Origin: Alphaproteobacteria bacterium
GTDB lineage: Bacteria; Pseudomonadota; Alphaproteobacteria; DAOWDM01
Length of the DNA: 12,398 nucleotides
Reading direction: 5' to 3'
NCBI GenBank assembly: GCA_030639035.1
Contig: DAOWDM010000073.1
Location: forward strand, 1 to 12,398
Numbering within the stretch: the first letter of the stretch is position 1; each line of letters starts with the position of its first letter. The notes below the pieces were generated by a model, which was given only the letters and a program-made list of their open reading frames with translations, was not told where the DNA came from and searched no databases. The translations under genes and the position numbers were made by a program. Below, piece after piece: positions 5,980 through 12,398 of this stretch.

Positions 5980-6714
5980 CTAATATCCAACATCTGTTAA
6001 ATATAGACCGCAAGCTGGTGCTGTTTGACCGCCAGCTTTTCTATCGCAGGCTTCTAATGCTTTTTTCAAGTCTGCTTTGCTCCATTTTCCGACGCCTACT
6101 TGCTTTAATGAGCCGACTATATTTCGGACTTGATGATGTAGAAAAGATTTTGCATGAGCTTTTATATGTATTTCATCGCCACATCTTTCAACTTTTAACA
6201 TATCCAGCGTTTTTATAGCTGATTTAGCCTGACATCTAGTAGCTCTGAAAGTGCTGAAATCATGGACACCAAGAAGAACCTCGGCTGCATCTGCCATAGC
6301 TTCTGCGTCTAAATCAACAGGAATCCACCATACTCTGTTTTTATCAAGAGCCAGAGGAGCCCAACGATTTTTTATTCTGTATAAATAAGACCTTGAAACA
6401 GCCGAAAACCTAGAATGAAAACTATCTTCAACTCGTTCCGCTTTGACAATACTAATTGGAAGAGGTCTTAAATGAGCATTGATTGCATTCTGCACAACAT
6501 TTGTAGGGAATTCTTTTATATCAATATGAGCAACTTGTCCTATAGCATGGACTCCAGCATCTGTACGACCTGCTCCATATGCAAATACTTCTGTTGGGCA
6601 AAATTTGGAAATAGCTTCTTCTATTGACTGCTGAATAGAAACTCCATTGTCCTGCCTTTGCCAGCCTACAAAATTTGTGCCGTCATATTCAATTGTGAGT
6701 TTATAACGTGGCAT
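5980..6714 (-). CDS. truA: tRNA pseudouridine(38-40) synthase TruA
   Basis: This 244-residue enzyme converts uridines 38-40 of the tRNA anticodon arm to pseudouridine. The opening MPRYKLTIEYDGTNFVGWQR is classical. The catalytic aspartate is D52 in GAGRTDAGVHA. Later conserved blocks include RSYLYRI, SFLHHQVRNIVG and the terminal TAPACGLYLTDV. The open frame extends upstream to 6831 inside fmt, but homology begins at the ATG at 6714. That start leaves two bases after the fmt stop, so the genes are probably translationally coupled. It is the last gene of the def-fmt-truA block. Confidence 0.97.
   Translation of the reverse strand: MPRYKLTIEYDGTNFVGWQRQDNGVSIQQSIEEAISKFCPTEVFAYGAGRTDAGVHAIGQVAHIDIKEFPTNVVQNAINAHLRPLPISIVKAERVEDSFHSRFSAVSRSYLYRIKNRWAPLALDKNRVWWIPVDLDAEAMADAAEVLLGVHDFSTFRATRCQAKSAIKTLDMLKVERCGDEIHIKAHAKSFLHHQVRNIVGSLKQVGVGKWSKADLKKALEACDRKAGGQTAPACGLYLTDVGY
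6012..6042 (+). terminator. Possible terminator of the cheZ-dksA transcript inside truA
   Basis: On the plus strand AAGCTGG (6012-6018) pairs perfectly with CCAGCTT (6032-6038) around a 13-nt loop and is followed by TTCT, so the 3' arm runs into four consecutive T residues (6037-6040). It lies 40 bp past the dksA-like stop, in the antisense of the truA 3' end. The repeat could simply result from the conserved KAGGQTAPACG coding stretch, so this is a tentative call. Confidence 0.35.
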
Positions 6715-6716
6715 TT

Positions 6717-7643
6717 TTACAAAAGCCTGCTGTTTGGTGGAAGATTGTAACCTCTTAGAAAATCTTTTGCATCTGTTGGAGTCTTGCCAGCTTTTTGCAG
6801 GGTTAAGATTTTCAAAGCATCTTTTCCACACGCAATGACCATATCTTTAATAACAGTTCCTGATTCATAATTTTTATCAATGTCTTTTATGACTTCACAT
6901 TCAAGGATTTTTATACGTTTTCCGTTATGCTCGAACCATGTTCCAGGGTGCGGTGAAAATCCTCGGACTGTTCTTTCAATTTCAACAGCAGAGTTATTCC
7001 AGTTAATTCGCCCCTCGCTTTTGACAATTTTCTTTGCATAGGTAACTTTATTTTCCTGTTGTTGTTTTGGTTTTAAACTGTTTTTTTCTATTCCATCAAG
7101 GGCTTTAAGAATAAGTCCTGCAGCGACTCTGGATAGGATATCGTGCAAATGCCCTGCTGTCATTCCCGAGACTATCGGCAGGGCTTTTTTTATTAGCATA
7201 TCTCCTGCGTCCAGAGCTTTGACCATTTGCATAATTGTAAGTCCTGTTTCTTTGTCTCCTGCCATTATTGCACGCTGTATAGGAGCAGCTCCTCTCCATC
7301 TGGGAAGCAGTGAAGCGTGGATATTGATGCAGCCCATTTTCGTAGCATCAAGAATAGCTTGAGGTAAAATCAAACCGTACGCAGAAACAACTGCTATGTC
7401 GGCATTAAGTGAAGAAAACAGCTCTTGTTCTTCAATGCTTTTTAAAGACACAGGGTGGCGTACTTGCAGACGTTTTCTTGTCGCAAACGTTTGAACAGGT
7501 GATAGTTGTAGTTTGTACCCCCTGCCTGCAGGGCGTGGAGGCTGGCTGTAAACGCACACAATATCGTGGCGTTCACTCAACGCTTTTAAAGCAGGAACAG
7601 CAAAATCAGGAGTTCCCATAAATACTACTTTTAAACGAGCCAT
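6717..7643 (-). CDS. fmt: Methionyl-tRNA formyltransferase
   Basis: This 308-residue enzyme transfers a formyl group from 10-formyl-tetrahydrofolate to initiator Met-tRNA. The N-terminal Rossmann domain begins LKVVFMGTPDFAVPAL (4-19). The catalytic site is in CINIHASLLPRWRGAAPIQ, with N107 and H109, and D145 lies in MVKALDAGDML. The C-terminal tRNA-binding domain (about 205-308) contains GRINWNNSA and RGFSPHPGTW. Length is normal for the family. It starts one codon after the def stop (three bases between them) and is followed almost without a gap by truA. def next to fmt is widespread; def-fmt-truA is common in alphaproteobacteria. Confidence 0.98.
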   Translation of the reverse strand: MARLKVVFMGTPDFAVPALKALSERHDIVCVYSQPPRPAGRGYKLQLSPVQTFATRKRLQVRHPVSLKSIEEQELFSSLNADIAVVSAYGLILPQAILDATKMGCINIHASLLPRWRGAAPIQRAIMAGDKETGLTIMQMVKALDAGDMLIKKALPIVSGMTAGHLHDILSRVAAGLILKALDGIEKNSLKPKQQQENKVTYAKKIVKSEGRINWNNSAVEIERTVRGFSPHPGTWFEHNGKRIKILECEVIKDIDKNYESGTVIKDMVIACGKDALKILTLQKAGKTPTDAKDFLRGYNLPPNSRLL

Positions 7644-7646
7644 TCG

Positions 7647-8165
7647 CTACTTTATAATCCCTTCTTTTTTTAATTTTTTAAGTTTTCTCAAAATTATATT
7701 ACGTTTAAGAGATGATATATGGTCAACAAATAAAACACCCTTTAAATGATCTATTTCGTGCTGAATTGCAGTGGCAAGAAGTCCGTCAGCTTTTATTTCC
7801 TTTGTTTTTCCGTCTCTGTCAATAAATCTAACTGTAACTTCTTTGGGTCGTATAACATTTTCATAAAAATCAGGAAGAGATAAACAGCCTTCCTCGTAAG
7901 TGTTTTTTCCTTCTGATGTTTGAATAATTTCTGGATTTATTAAACATACGGGATTATTTTCTTCTTTTTCATTAGATATATCTAATACTGCCACTTGTAT
8001 ATTTAATCCTATCTGAGGTGCGGCAAGTCCTATTCCTGGAACTTCATACATTGTTTCAAGCATATCATCAAGAAGCTGCTGGATTGCTCCATTAACTTTT
8101 ACAACAGGTTTGCATCTAGCTTTAAGTACAGGGTCAGGAGCTTTGACAATTTTTAATATCGCCAT
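7647..8165 (-). CDS. def: Peptide deformylase
   Basis: This 172-residue metalloenzyme removes the N-formyl group from new polypeptides, the step that completes the formyl cycle begun by Fmt. All three family motifs are intact: GIGLAAPQIG (44-53), EGCLSLP (92-98) with metal ligand C94, and QHEIDHL (135-141) with H136, catalytic E137 and H140. The C-terminal tail is lysine-rich (LKKLKKEGIIK). The ATG at 8165-8163 has only a distant AGG upstream. It is the first gene of the def-fmt-truA block and diverges from the qmcA-like gene. Confidence 0.98.
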   Translation of the reverse strand: MAILKIVKAPDPVLKARCKPVVKVNGAIQQLLDDMLETMYEVPGIGLAAPQIGLNIQVAVLDISNEKEENNPVCLINPEIIQTSEGKNTYEEGCLSLPDFYENVIRPKEVTVRFIDRDGKTKEIKADGLLATAIQHEIDHLKGVLFVDHISSLKRNIILRKLKKLKKEGIIK

Positions 8166-8305
8166 TTTTTAAATATACCTATGTTAAAATTTCTATTTTT
8201 AGTAAAGTATAGTTAAAGTATGTTTTTGTGAATAAAAAAACGCTATTAAAAGAATAATGTCTATGATAGCTGTTTTATTAGATGATTTTTAAATGGAGTT
8301 AGGTC
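8166..8305. promoter_or_regulatory. Divergent promoter region between def and the qmcA-like gene
   Basis: This is a 140-bp AT-rich gap. For def, TATTCA (8234-8229, minus) and TATACT (8211-8206, minus) are spaced by 17 bp and make a plausible but imperfect promoter. TAAAGTAT occurs twice as a direct repeat (8203-8210 and 8214-8221) with an 11-bp period, about one DNA turn, and the first copy overlaps that -10 box. Toward the qmcA-like gene TATGAT (8262-8267, plus) is a possible -10 box without a good -35 box. The ribosome binding site GGAG (8295-8298) precedes the ATG at 8306. Confidence 0.4.
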
Positions 8306-9295
8306 ATGGAAGGTTTCCCTTTTTTTGCTATAGTTTTTGTTATATTAGGCTTTATAATTGTAAGTATGAGCGTAAAAGTTGTTCCACAAGGAACAGAATT
8401 TACAGTTGAAAGATTCGGTCGTTATACAATGACTTTAAGACCTGGGCTACATCTTATTGTTCCTATGGTAGACCGTATTGGTGCTAAGTTCAGCATGATG
8501 GAGCAGGTGCTTGACGTTCCTTCTCAGGAAGTCATCACCAAAGATAACGCCATGGTTACTGTTGACGGCGTTGTTTTTTATCAGGTGCTTGATGCAGCTA
8601 GGGCAGCATATGAAGTCCGTCATTTGCAGTTAGCGATTCTTAACCTTACCATGACTAATATTCGTACAGTTATGGGCGGAATGGATTTGGACGAGCTTTT
8701 GTCTCAGCGTGAAAAAATCAATGCTGACCTGCTTGGCGTTGTTGATGATGCAACAGACCCATGGGGCGTGAAAGTGACTCGTATTGAAATTAAAGATATT
8801 TCTCCTCCTCGTGATTTGGTGAATGCTATGGCTCGTCAAATGAAAGCAGAGCGTGAAAAACGTGCAAACATTCTTGAAGCGGAAGGATTTAGACAAGCAG
8901 AAATCTTAAAAGCCGAAGGTGAAAAACAAGGTGCTATTCTGTCCGCTGAAGGACGCAAAGAATCTGCTTTCAGAGACGCAGAAGCAAGAGAACGTCAAGC
9001 CGAAGCTGAAGCCAGAGCAACAACAATGGTTTCCAAAGCTATTCAGGAAGGTGATGTAAATTCTATCAACTACTTCCTTGGTTTGAAATATGTTGATGCT
9101 TTGCAGGCTATAGCTTCTGCTGATAACCAGAAACTTATTATGATGCCTTTGGAAGCTTCTTCAATTCTTGGCTCTGTTGCTGGTATTGCAGAAATTGCAA
9201 AAGATGCTATGGGTGGAGACTCGTCTTCAAAAAGAAAAGCTAAATTACCTAAGGCACTTCCTAAAGCACCTGTAGAACCATGGTCTAATTCTTAA
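8306..9295 (+). CDS. qmcA: SPFH/Band-7 membrane protein, QmcA-like
   Basis: This 329-residue protein has an N-terminal membrane helix (about 5-22) and an SPFH (stomatin/prohibitin/flotillin/HflKC) domain (about 24-185) with VVPQGTEFTVERFGRY and the RPGLHLIVP stretch. A charged helical repeat follows at about 185-240, where AEG-containing units such as ILEAEG, ILKAEG and ILSAEG recur about every 11 residues. Then comes a conserved hydrophobic region (FLGLKYVDAL...MMPLE) and a Ser/Lys/Pro-rich tail. Proteins of this kind make large oligomers on the membrane and are tied to membrane microdomains and quality control of membrane proteins. The NfeD-like partner gene follows after 14 bp, the same pairing as E. 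coli qmcA (ybbK) with ybbJ. Confidence 0.93.
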   Translation: MEGFPFFAIVFVILGFIIVSMSVKVVPQGTEFTVERFGRYTMTLRPGLHLIVPMVDRIGAKFSMMEQVLDVPSQEVITKDNAMVTVDGVVFYQVLDAARAAYEVRHLQLAILNLTMTNIRTVMGGMDLDELLSQREKINADLLGVVDDATDPWGVKVTRIEIKDISPPRDLVNAMARQMKAEREKRANILEAEGFRQAEILKAEGEKQGAILSAEGRKESAFRDAEARERQAEAEARATTMVSKAIQEGDVNSINYFLGLKYVDALQAIASADNQKLIMMPLEASSILGSVAGIAEIAKDAMGGDSSSKRKAKLPKALPKAPVEPWSNS

Positions 9296-9309
9296 AAAAG
9301 GGGCGTTTT

Positions 9310-9780
9310 ATGAATGAATTTGCGAATAATTATTTTGCAGAAATTTCTTTCTGGCACTGGCTGATTGCAGGTGTAATTCTTATTGTTCTGGAAATAATCC
9401 TGCCAGGGGTGTTTTTCCTGTGGTTGGGACTTGGGGCGATTGTTACTGGTTTTATTGCAATGTTAATGCCTTATCTTTCGTGGGAAGTTCAGTTTGTAAT
9501 ATTTGCTATTTTAGGTGTTGCGTGTGCATTTGCTGGAAAACGGTTTTATTCTAAAACAGAAAAACCAACCGACCACCCAAACCTTAGCCAGCGTGCTGCT
9601 CAATATGTAGGTAAAACCTATGCTTTGATAGAGCCTATAAAAAATGGACGTGGTAAAATCCATGTCGGTGCAACTGAATGGAGAGTCGAAGGTGATGATC
9701 TTCCAAAAGAAACTCTTGTAACAGTAACAGGCTATGACGCAACGACTCTTAAAGTGGAAAAAGCTGAAGAACGCAGCTAA
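9310..9780 (+). CDS. NfeD-like membrane protein
   Basis: This 156-residue protein has three predicted membrane helices (about 16-32, 34-53 and 59-76) and a C-terminal OB-fold domain (about 94-152) containing RGKIHVGATEWRVEGDDL, which is characteristic of the short NfeD/YbbJ type. It lacks the ClpP-class protease domain of long NfeD proteins. NfeD-like proteins are almost always encoded beside SPFH proteins and are thought to act with them in the membrane. GGGGCG lies upstream of the ATG. The queA start is 26 bp downstream, so it is probably in the same transcript. Confidence 0.93.
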   Translation: MNEFANNYFAEISFWHWLIAGVILIVLEIILPGVFFLWLGLGAIVTGFIAMLMPYLSWEVQFVIFAILGVACAFAGKRFYSKTEKPTDHPNLSQRAAQYVGKTYALIEPIKNGRGKIHVGATEWRVEGDDLPKETLVTVTGYDATTLKVEKAEERS

Positions 9781-9796
9781 GTCTATTGTATTTCTC

Positions 9797-9801
9797 AGGT
9801 G
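9797..9801 (+). promoter_or_regulatory. Ribosome binding site deciding the queA start
   Basis: AGGTG lies five bases before the ATG at 9807. The open frame also offers a TTG at 9786, but that start has no purine-rich site and would add seven residues not seen at the beginning of QueA proteins. Confidence 0.6.
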
Positions 9802-9806
9802 CTAAT

Positions 9807-10859
9807 ATGAAAGTAGATATATTTGATTTTGACTTGCCTCGTGAGTTGATAGCAGACCGTCCTGCTGTCCCCAGAGATTCTGCTCGTCTTTTGGAAGTAT
9901 CGGCAGAGAAAGATTTTCAAGACAGTGTATTTTCAAAACTGCCTGAAATGTTACAGTCTGGTGATGTGATGGTTTTTAATAATACACGGGTAATTCCAGC
10001 CAGAATTTATGGTTTTCGAGATTCCGTTCGTGTTGAAGTAATGCTGTGCCAGCAGATTAAAGACGGATTTTGGAGAGCTTTAGCTCGACCAGGTAAAAGG
10101 CTTAAAATCGGGCAGAAAATTGTTTTTGGTAACGATTTTTTCTGTGAGGTCATAAAAAAAGAAGACGGCGGAGAAATACTTATCAAGTTTAACGAAACAG
10201 GAAATAAATTTTCCTCTCTGCTTGAACAGTATGGAAATATGCCTTTGCCTCCATACATTTCAAGAAACGTTGACGAGTTAGACAGTTCTGATTATCAGAC
10301 AGTTTACGCTTCTGAAAATGGAGCTGTAGCAGCTCCTACAGCAGGCTTGCACTTTACGCCTGAAATACTTGAAAAGCTTGATAACAAAGGCGTTAAGCGA
10401 GTTAATGTAACTCTGCATGTCGGAGCAGGAACTTTTCTGCCTGTCAAAGTAGAAGACACTGACGACCATATAATGCACTCTGAATATGGGGTAATAACGA
10501 AAGATGCGGTTGATATTATAAACTCAGCAAAGGCAGATGGGGCAAGGATTATAGCAGTTGGAACAACATCTTTGCGAGTTCTTGAAAGTGCTTCTGATAA
10601 AAACGGTTTTTTAAAGCCTTTTGCAGATGAAACTGATATTTTTATTACTCCAGGTTATAAATTTAAAATAGTTGATAATTTGATGACGAATTTTCATCTT
10701 CCACGTTCTACTTTGTTTATGCTTGTTTGTGCTTTTGCTGGAACAGAAAAAATGCACGCAGCTTATGAGCATGCAAAAAATGAAAAATACAGATTTTACT
10801 CTTATGGTGACACTTGTTTTTTACATTCTAAAAACCACCTCCACCGTCATTGCAAATAA
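9807..10859 (+). CDS. queA: S-adenosylmethionine:tRNA ribosyltransferase-isomerase QueA
   Basis: This 350-residue enzyme transfers and isomerises the ribosyl part of S-adenosylmethionine onto preQ1 in tRNA to make epoxyqueuosine. Conserved blocks are complete: DFDLPRELIADRPA near the start, VFNNTRVIPARI (56-67), NGAVAAPTAGLHFT (171-184), HVGAGTFLPV (204-213), NFHLPRSTLFMLV (295-307) and YRFYSYGD (328-335). The length matches the family. The C-terminal tail ends in a basic HLHRHCK. The start at 9807 is preferred over an in-frame TTG 21 bases earlier because of its ribosome binding site and homology. tgt follows after 13 bp, an order common in bacteria. Confidence 0.97.
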   Translation: MKVDIFDFDLPRELIADRPAVPRDSARLLEVSAEKDFQDSVFSKLPEMLQSGDVMVFNNTRVIPARIYGFRDSVRVEVMLCQQIKDGFWRALARPGKRLKIGQKIVFGNDFFCEVIKKEDGGEILIKFNETGNKFSSLLEQYGNMPLPPYISRNVDELDSSDYQTVYASENGAVAAPTAGLHFTPEILEKLDNKGVKRVNVTLHVGAGTFLPVKVEDTDDHIMHSEYGVITKDAVDIINSAKADGARIIAVGTTSLRVLESASDKNGFLKPFADETDIFITPGYKFKIVDNLMTNFHLPRSTLFMLVCAFAGTEKMHAAYEHAKNEKYRFYSYGDTCFLHSKNHLHRHCK

Positions 10860-10863
10860 AGGA
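10858..10863 (+). promoter_or_regulatory. Ribosome binding site for the TTG start of tgt
   Basis: AAAGGA overlaps the queA stop codon and lies nine bases before the TTG at 10873. This supports TTG as the real start of tgt, since the protein reads MRFELLNKDG, a normal Tgt beginning, from that codon. Confidence 0.65.
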
Positions 10864-10872
10864 TAACAGGCT

Positions 10873-11991
10873 TTGCGTTTTGAATTATTGAATAAAGACG
10901 GTTCTGCTAGAAGAGGACGGATTCATACTGCTCATGGTATAGTTGATACCCCTGCTTTTATGCCAGTAGGGACTGCTGCAACTGTAAAAGGCATGTTTCC
11001 AGAAGATGTAGCTGCTACTGGGGCTCAAATTCTTCTTGGTAACACTTATCACCTGATGTTGCGTCCAAGTGCTGAAACAATAGAACGTCTAGGCGGGCTT
11101 CATAAATTCATGAATTGGGATAAGCCAATTTTAACCGATTCTGGTGGCTATCAGGTTATGTCTCTTTCCCAATTGAGAAAAATGAGCGAGGAAGGCGTTG
11201 TTTTTCAGTCTCATATAGACGGCAAACGTCATCATTTAACGCCTGAATATTCAACCGATATTCAAAGAATGTTAGACGCAGATATTACTATGGCATTTGA
11301 TGAGTGTACTCCGTATCCAGCAGAAAAAAAAGTCGCAGCAAAGTCTATGCGTATGTCAATGCGTTGGGCAAAACGTTCACGTGAAGCCTTTGTAGCTCGC
11401 TCAGGATATGGACAATTCGGGATTGTTCAAGGAGGTGTTTTTGCGGACTTAAGAGAAGAATCCACAAAAGCATTGAGAGAGATTGATTTCGATGGGTATG
11501 CAATCGGAGGGCTTGCTGTTGGTGAAGGTCAGGAATTGATGTTTTCAACTATGGATTCTTCGGTTCATTTACTTCCTGAAAACAAGCCTAGATATTTAAT
11601 GGGAGTTGGAAAACCTGACGATATAGTCGGAGCTGTCATGCGTGGTGTTGATATGTTTGACTGTGTTCTGCCTTCAAGGTCAGGGCGAAACGGTCAGGCT
11701 TTTACTCGTCGAGGAACTGTCAACATGAGAAACGCACGCCATAAAGAAGATTCCAGACCTTTAGATGAAAAATGTAGCTGTCCTTTATGCCGAAACTACA
11801 GCCGTGCATATTTGCATCATTTAATTCGCTGCAAGGAAATACTTGCCTGTATGTTGCTTACCAGACATAACATACAATATTTTCAAGACCTTATGGCAGG
11901 AATCAGAGCATCTTTAGAAAATGGTAGCTTTCAAGCTTTTATGGTAGATTTTTATGCAGGACAAAATGCTGGTGATATAGAACTTATCTAA
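10873..11991 (+). CDS. tgt: tRNA-guanine transglycosylase
   Basis: This 372-residue enzyme replaces guanine 34 of GUN-anticodon tRNAs with preQ1, the step before QueA acts. The TIM-barrel motifs are intact: LTDSGGYQVMSL (88-99, general acid/base D89), GIVQGG (183-188), and GVDMFDCVLPSRSGRNG (258-274) with nucleophile D263. The zinc site is C301, C303, C306 in CSCPLC and H332. The start codon is TTG, supported by AAAGGA nine bases upstream; no ATG gives the conserved N-terminus. It is the last gene of the qmcA-nfeD-queA-tgt run and converges on the right-edge gene, with 11 bases between the stops and no clear terminator. Confidence 0.97.
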   Translation: MRFELLNKDGSARRGRIHTAHGIVDTPAFMPVGTAATVKGMFPEDVAATGAQILLGNTYHLMLRPSAETIERLGGLHKFMNWDKPILTDSGGYQVMSLSQLRKMSEEGVVFQSHIDGKRHHLTPEYSTDIQRMLDADITMAFDECTPYPAEKKVAAKSMRMSMRWAKRSREAFVARSGYGQFGIVQGGVFADLREESTKALREIDFDGYAIGGLAVGEGQELMFSTMDSSVHLLPENKPRYLMGVGKPDDIVGAVMRGVDMFDCVLPSRSGRNGQAFTRRGTVNMRNARHKEDSRPLDEKCSCPLCRNYSRAYLHHLIRCKEILACMLLTRHNIQYFQDLMAGIRASLENGSFQAFMVDFYAGQNAGDIELI

Positions 11992-12002
11992 GTCTAACAG
12001 TT

Positions 12003-12398
12003 TTAAGCAATGCCGTGCATTTCTACCGCTGAAGCCCACCCATGAATACTAAGGTAAATTGACATAGTCTTTAGGCTTTTATTGCTTCCAGCCATGGTTA
12101 TTATATCGCCTTCTCTAAACCTGTAATAGTTATGGACGTTTAGCTGTTTGCCTTTTCTGCAAACCGACAAGAACATAATGTCAGTAGGAAACTGCATTTG
12201 ACGTAAAGAAACGCCAACCAAATCAGGATTTTTTATCTCGACATCAATAACATCGTTGTTGCTATCATCTCCAAGAAGAAGAGTAACAGCAGATGGGGAA
12301 CGTACATAATGGTCGAGCAAACTCACTATTGCTGTCGCACGTCTAACAACAAAAACGTTAAGTTCTTTGAATCTTTCAACATTGTTTCTATTGTTAAT
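12003..12398 (-). CDS. RCK (TrkA-C) domain protein, C-terminal fragment cut by right edge
   Basis: The minus-strand frame is open from 12398 to the stop at 12003, giving 131 residues of a longer protein. The first 30 or so (NVERFKELNVFVVRRATAIV) look like the end of an RCK_N Rossmann domain. Then a TrkA-C/RCK_C domain follows, with DVIDVEIKNPDLVGVSLRQ and FREGDIITMAGS. Such tandem domains regulate potassium channels, TrkH-type uptake systems or CPA2-type cation:proton antiporters by binding nucleotides or ions. Which of these this is cannot be told without the N-terminal part. A GTG at 12326 could be called as a start, but the frame and the domain both continue upstream, so I treat the gene as partial. 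Confidence 0.8.
   Translation of the reverse strand: MNNRNNVERFKELNVFVVRRATAIVSLLDHYVRSPSAVTLLLGDDSNNDVIDVEIKNPDLVGVSLRQMQFPTDIMFLSVCRKGKQLNVHNYYRFREGDIITMAGSNKSLKTMSIYLSIHGWASAVEMHGIA

Noticed and set aside
6715..6831. N-terminal extension of TruA by 39 residues
   Set aside because: This part overlaps fmt coding sequence and has no TruA similarity; the conserved MPRYKLTIEYDG start is at 6714.
8800..9030. Repetitive DNA within the qmcA-like gene
   Set aside because: The AEG-type repeats are the helical repeat normal for SPFH proteins, not a DNA repeat element.
12003..12326. A complete 107-residue gene starting with GTG at 12326
   Set aside because: The frame is open to the window edge and the upstream residues look like the end of an RCK_N domain, so this is the end of a longer gene.

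Overview
The window reads as an AT-rich alphaproteobacterial chromosome segment made almost entirely of core genes. Three things point to Alphaproteobacteria. The F0 cluster has the order atpI-atpB-atpE-b'-b with two different b-type subunits and no F1 genes beside it. There is a def-fmt-truA block. A DciA-family (DUF721) gene sits beside a DsbA-like gene. A CheZ homologue and a sigma-54 activator suggest a motile cell, but no flagellar structural gene is present. I cannot name the genus from sequence alone. I see no IS element, prophage, CRISPR array, rRNA or tRNA gene.

Layout, left to right. (1) 1-823, minus: 5' part of a sigma-54 (bEBP) activator gene that runs off the left edge. (2) 860-3300, minus: the F0 part of ATP synthase, atpI-atpB-atpE-atpF2(b')-atpF(b), behind a good sigma-70-type promoter at 3343-3371. 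(3) 3389-4713, minus: a membrane-anchored DsbA-family thiol oxidoreductase and a DciA/DUF721 protein. (4) 4831-5972, plus: a CheZ-like phosphatase and a short DksA/TraR zinc-finger protein. (5) 5980-8165, minus: def-fmt-truA. This set joins translation-start chemistry (Met-tRNA formylation and N-terminal deformylation) to tRNA pseudouridylation, and the three genes are almost contiguous. (6) 8306-11991, plus: an SPFH/QmcA-like membrane protein and its NfeD-like partner, followed closely by queA and tgt of queuosine modification. (7) 12003-12398, minus: the C-terminal part of an RCK (TrkA-C) protein cut by the right edge.

The most interesting signals are regulatory or structural within familiar genes. 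A strong 17-pair stem-loop lies between atpE and atpF2, where a fall from many c subunits to one b' subunit is needed. A second stem-loop covers the ribosome binding site of the sigma-54 activator directly after atpF. The c subunit has lost most of the helix-1 glycine motif that normally packs the rotor ring. I did not find evidence for a wholly new multi-gene system here. No intergenic stretch exceeds 300 bases; the longest (8166-8305 and 4714-4830) are divergent promoter regions and are described.
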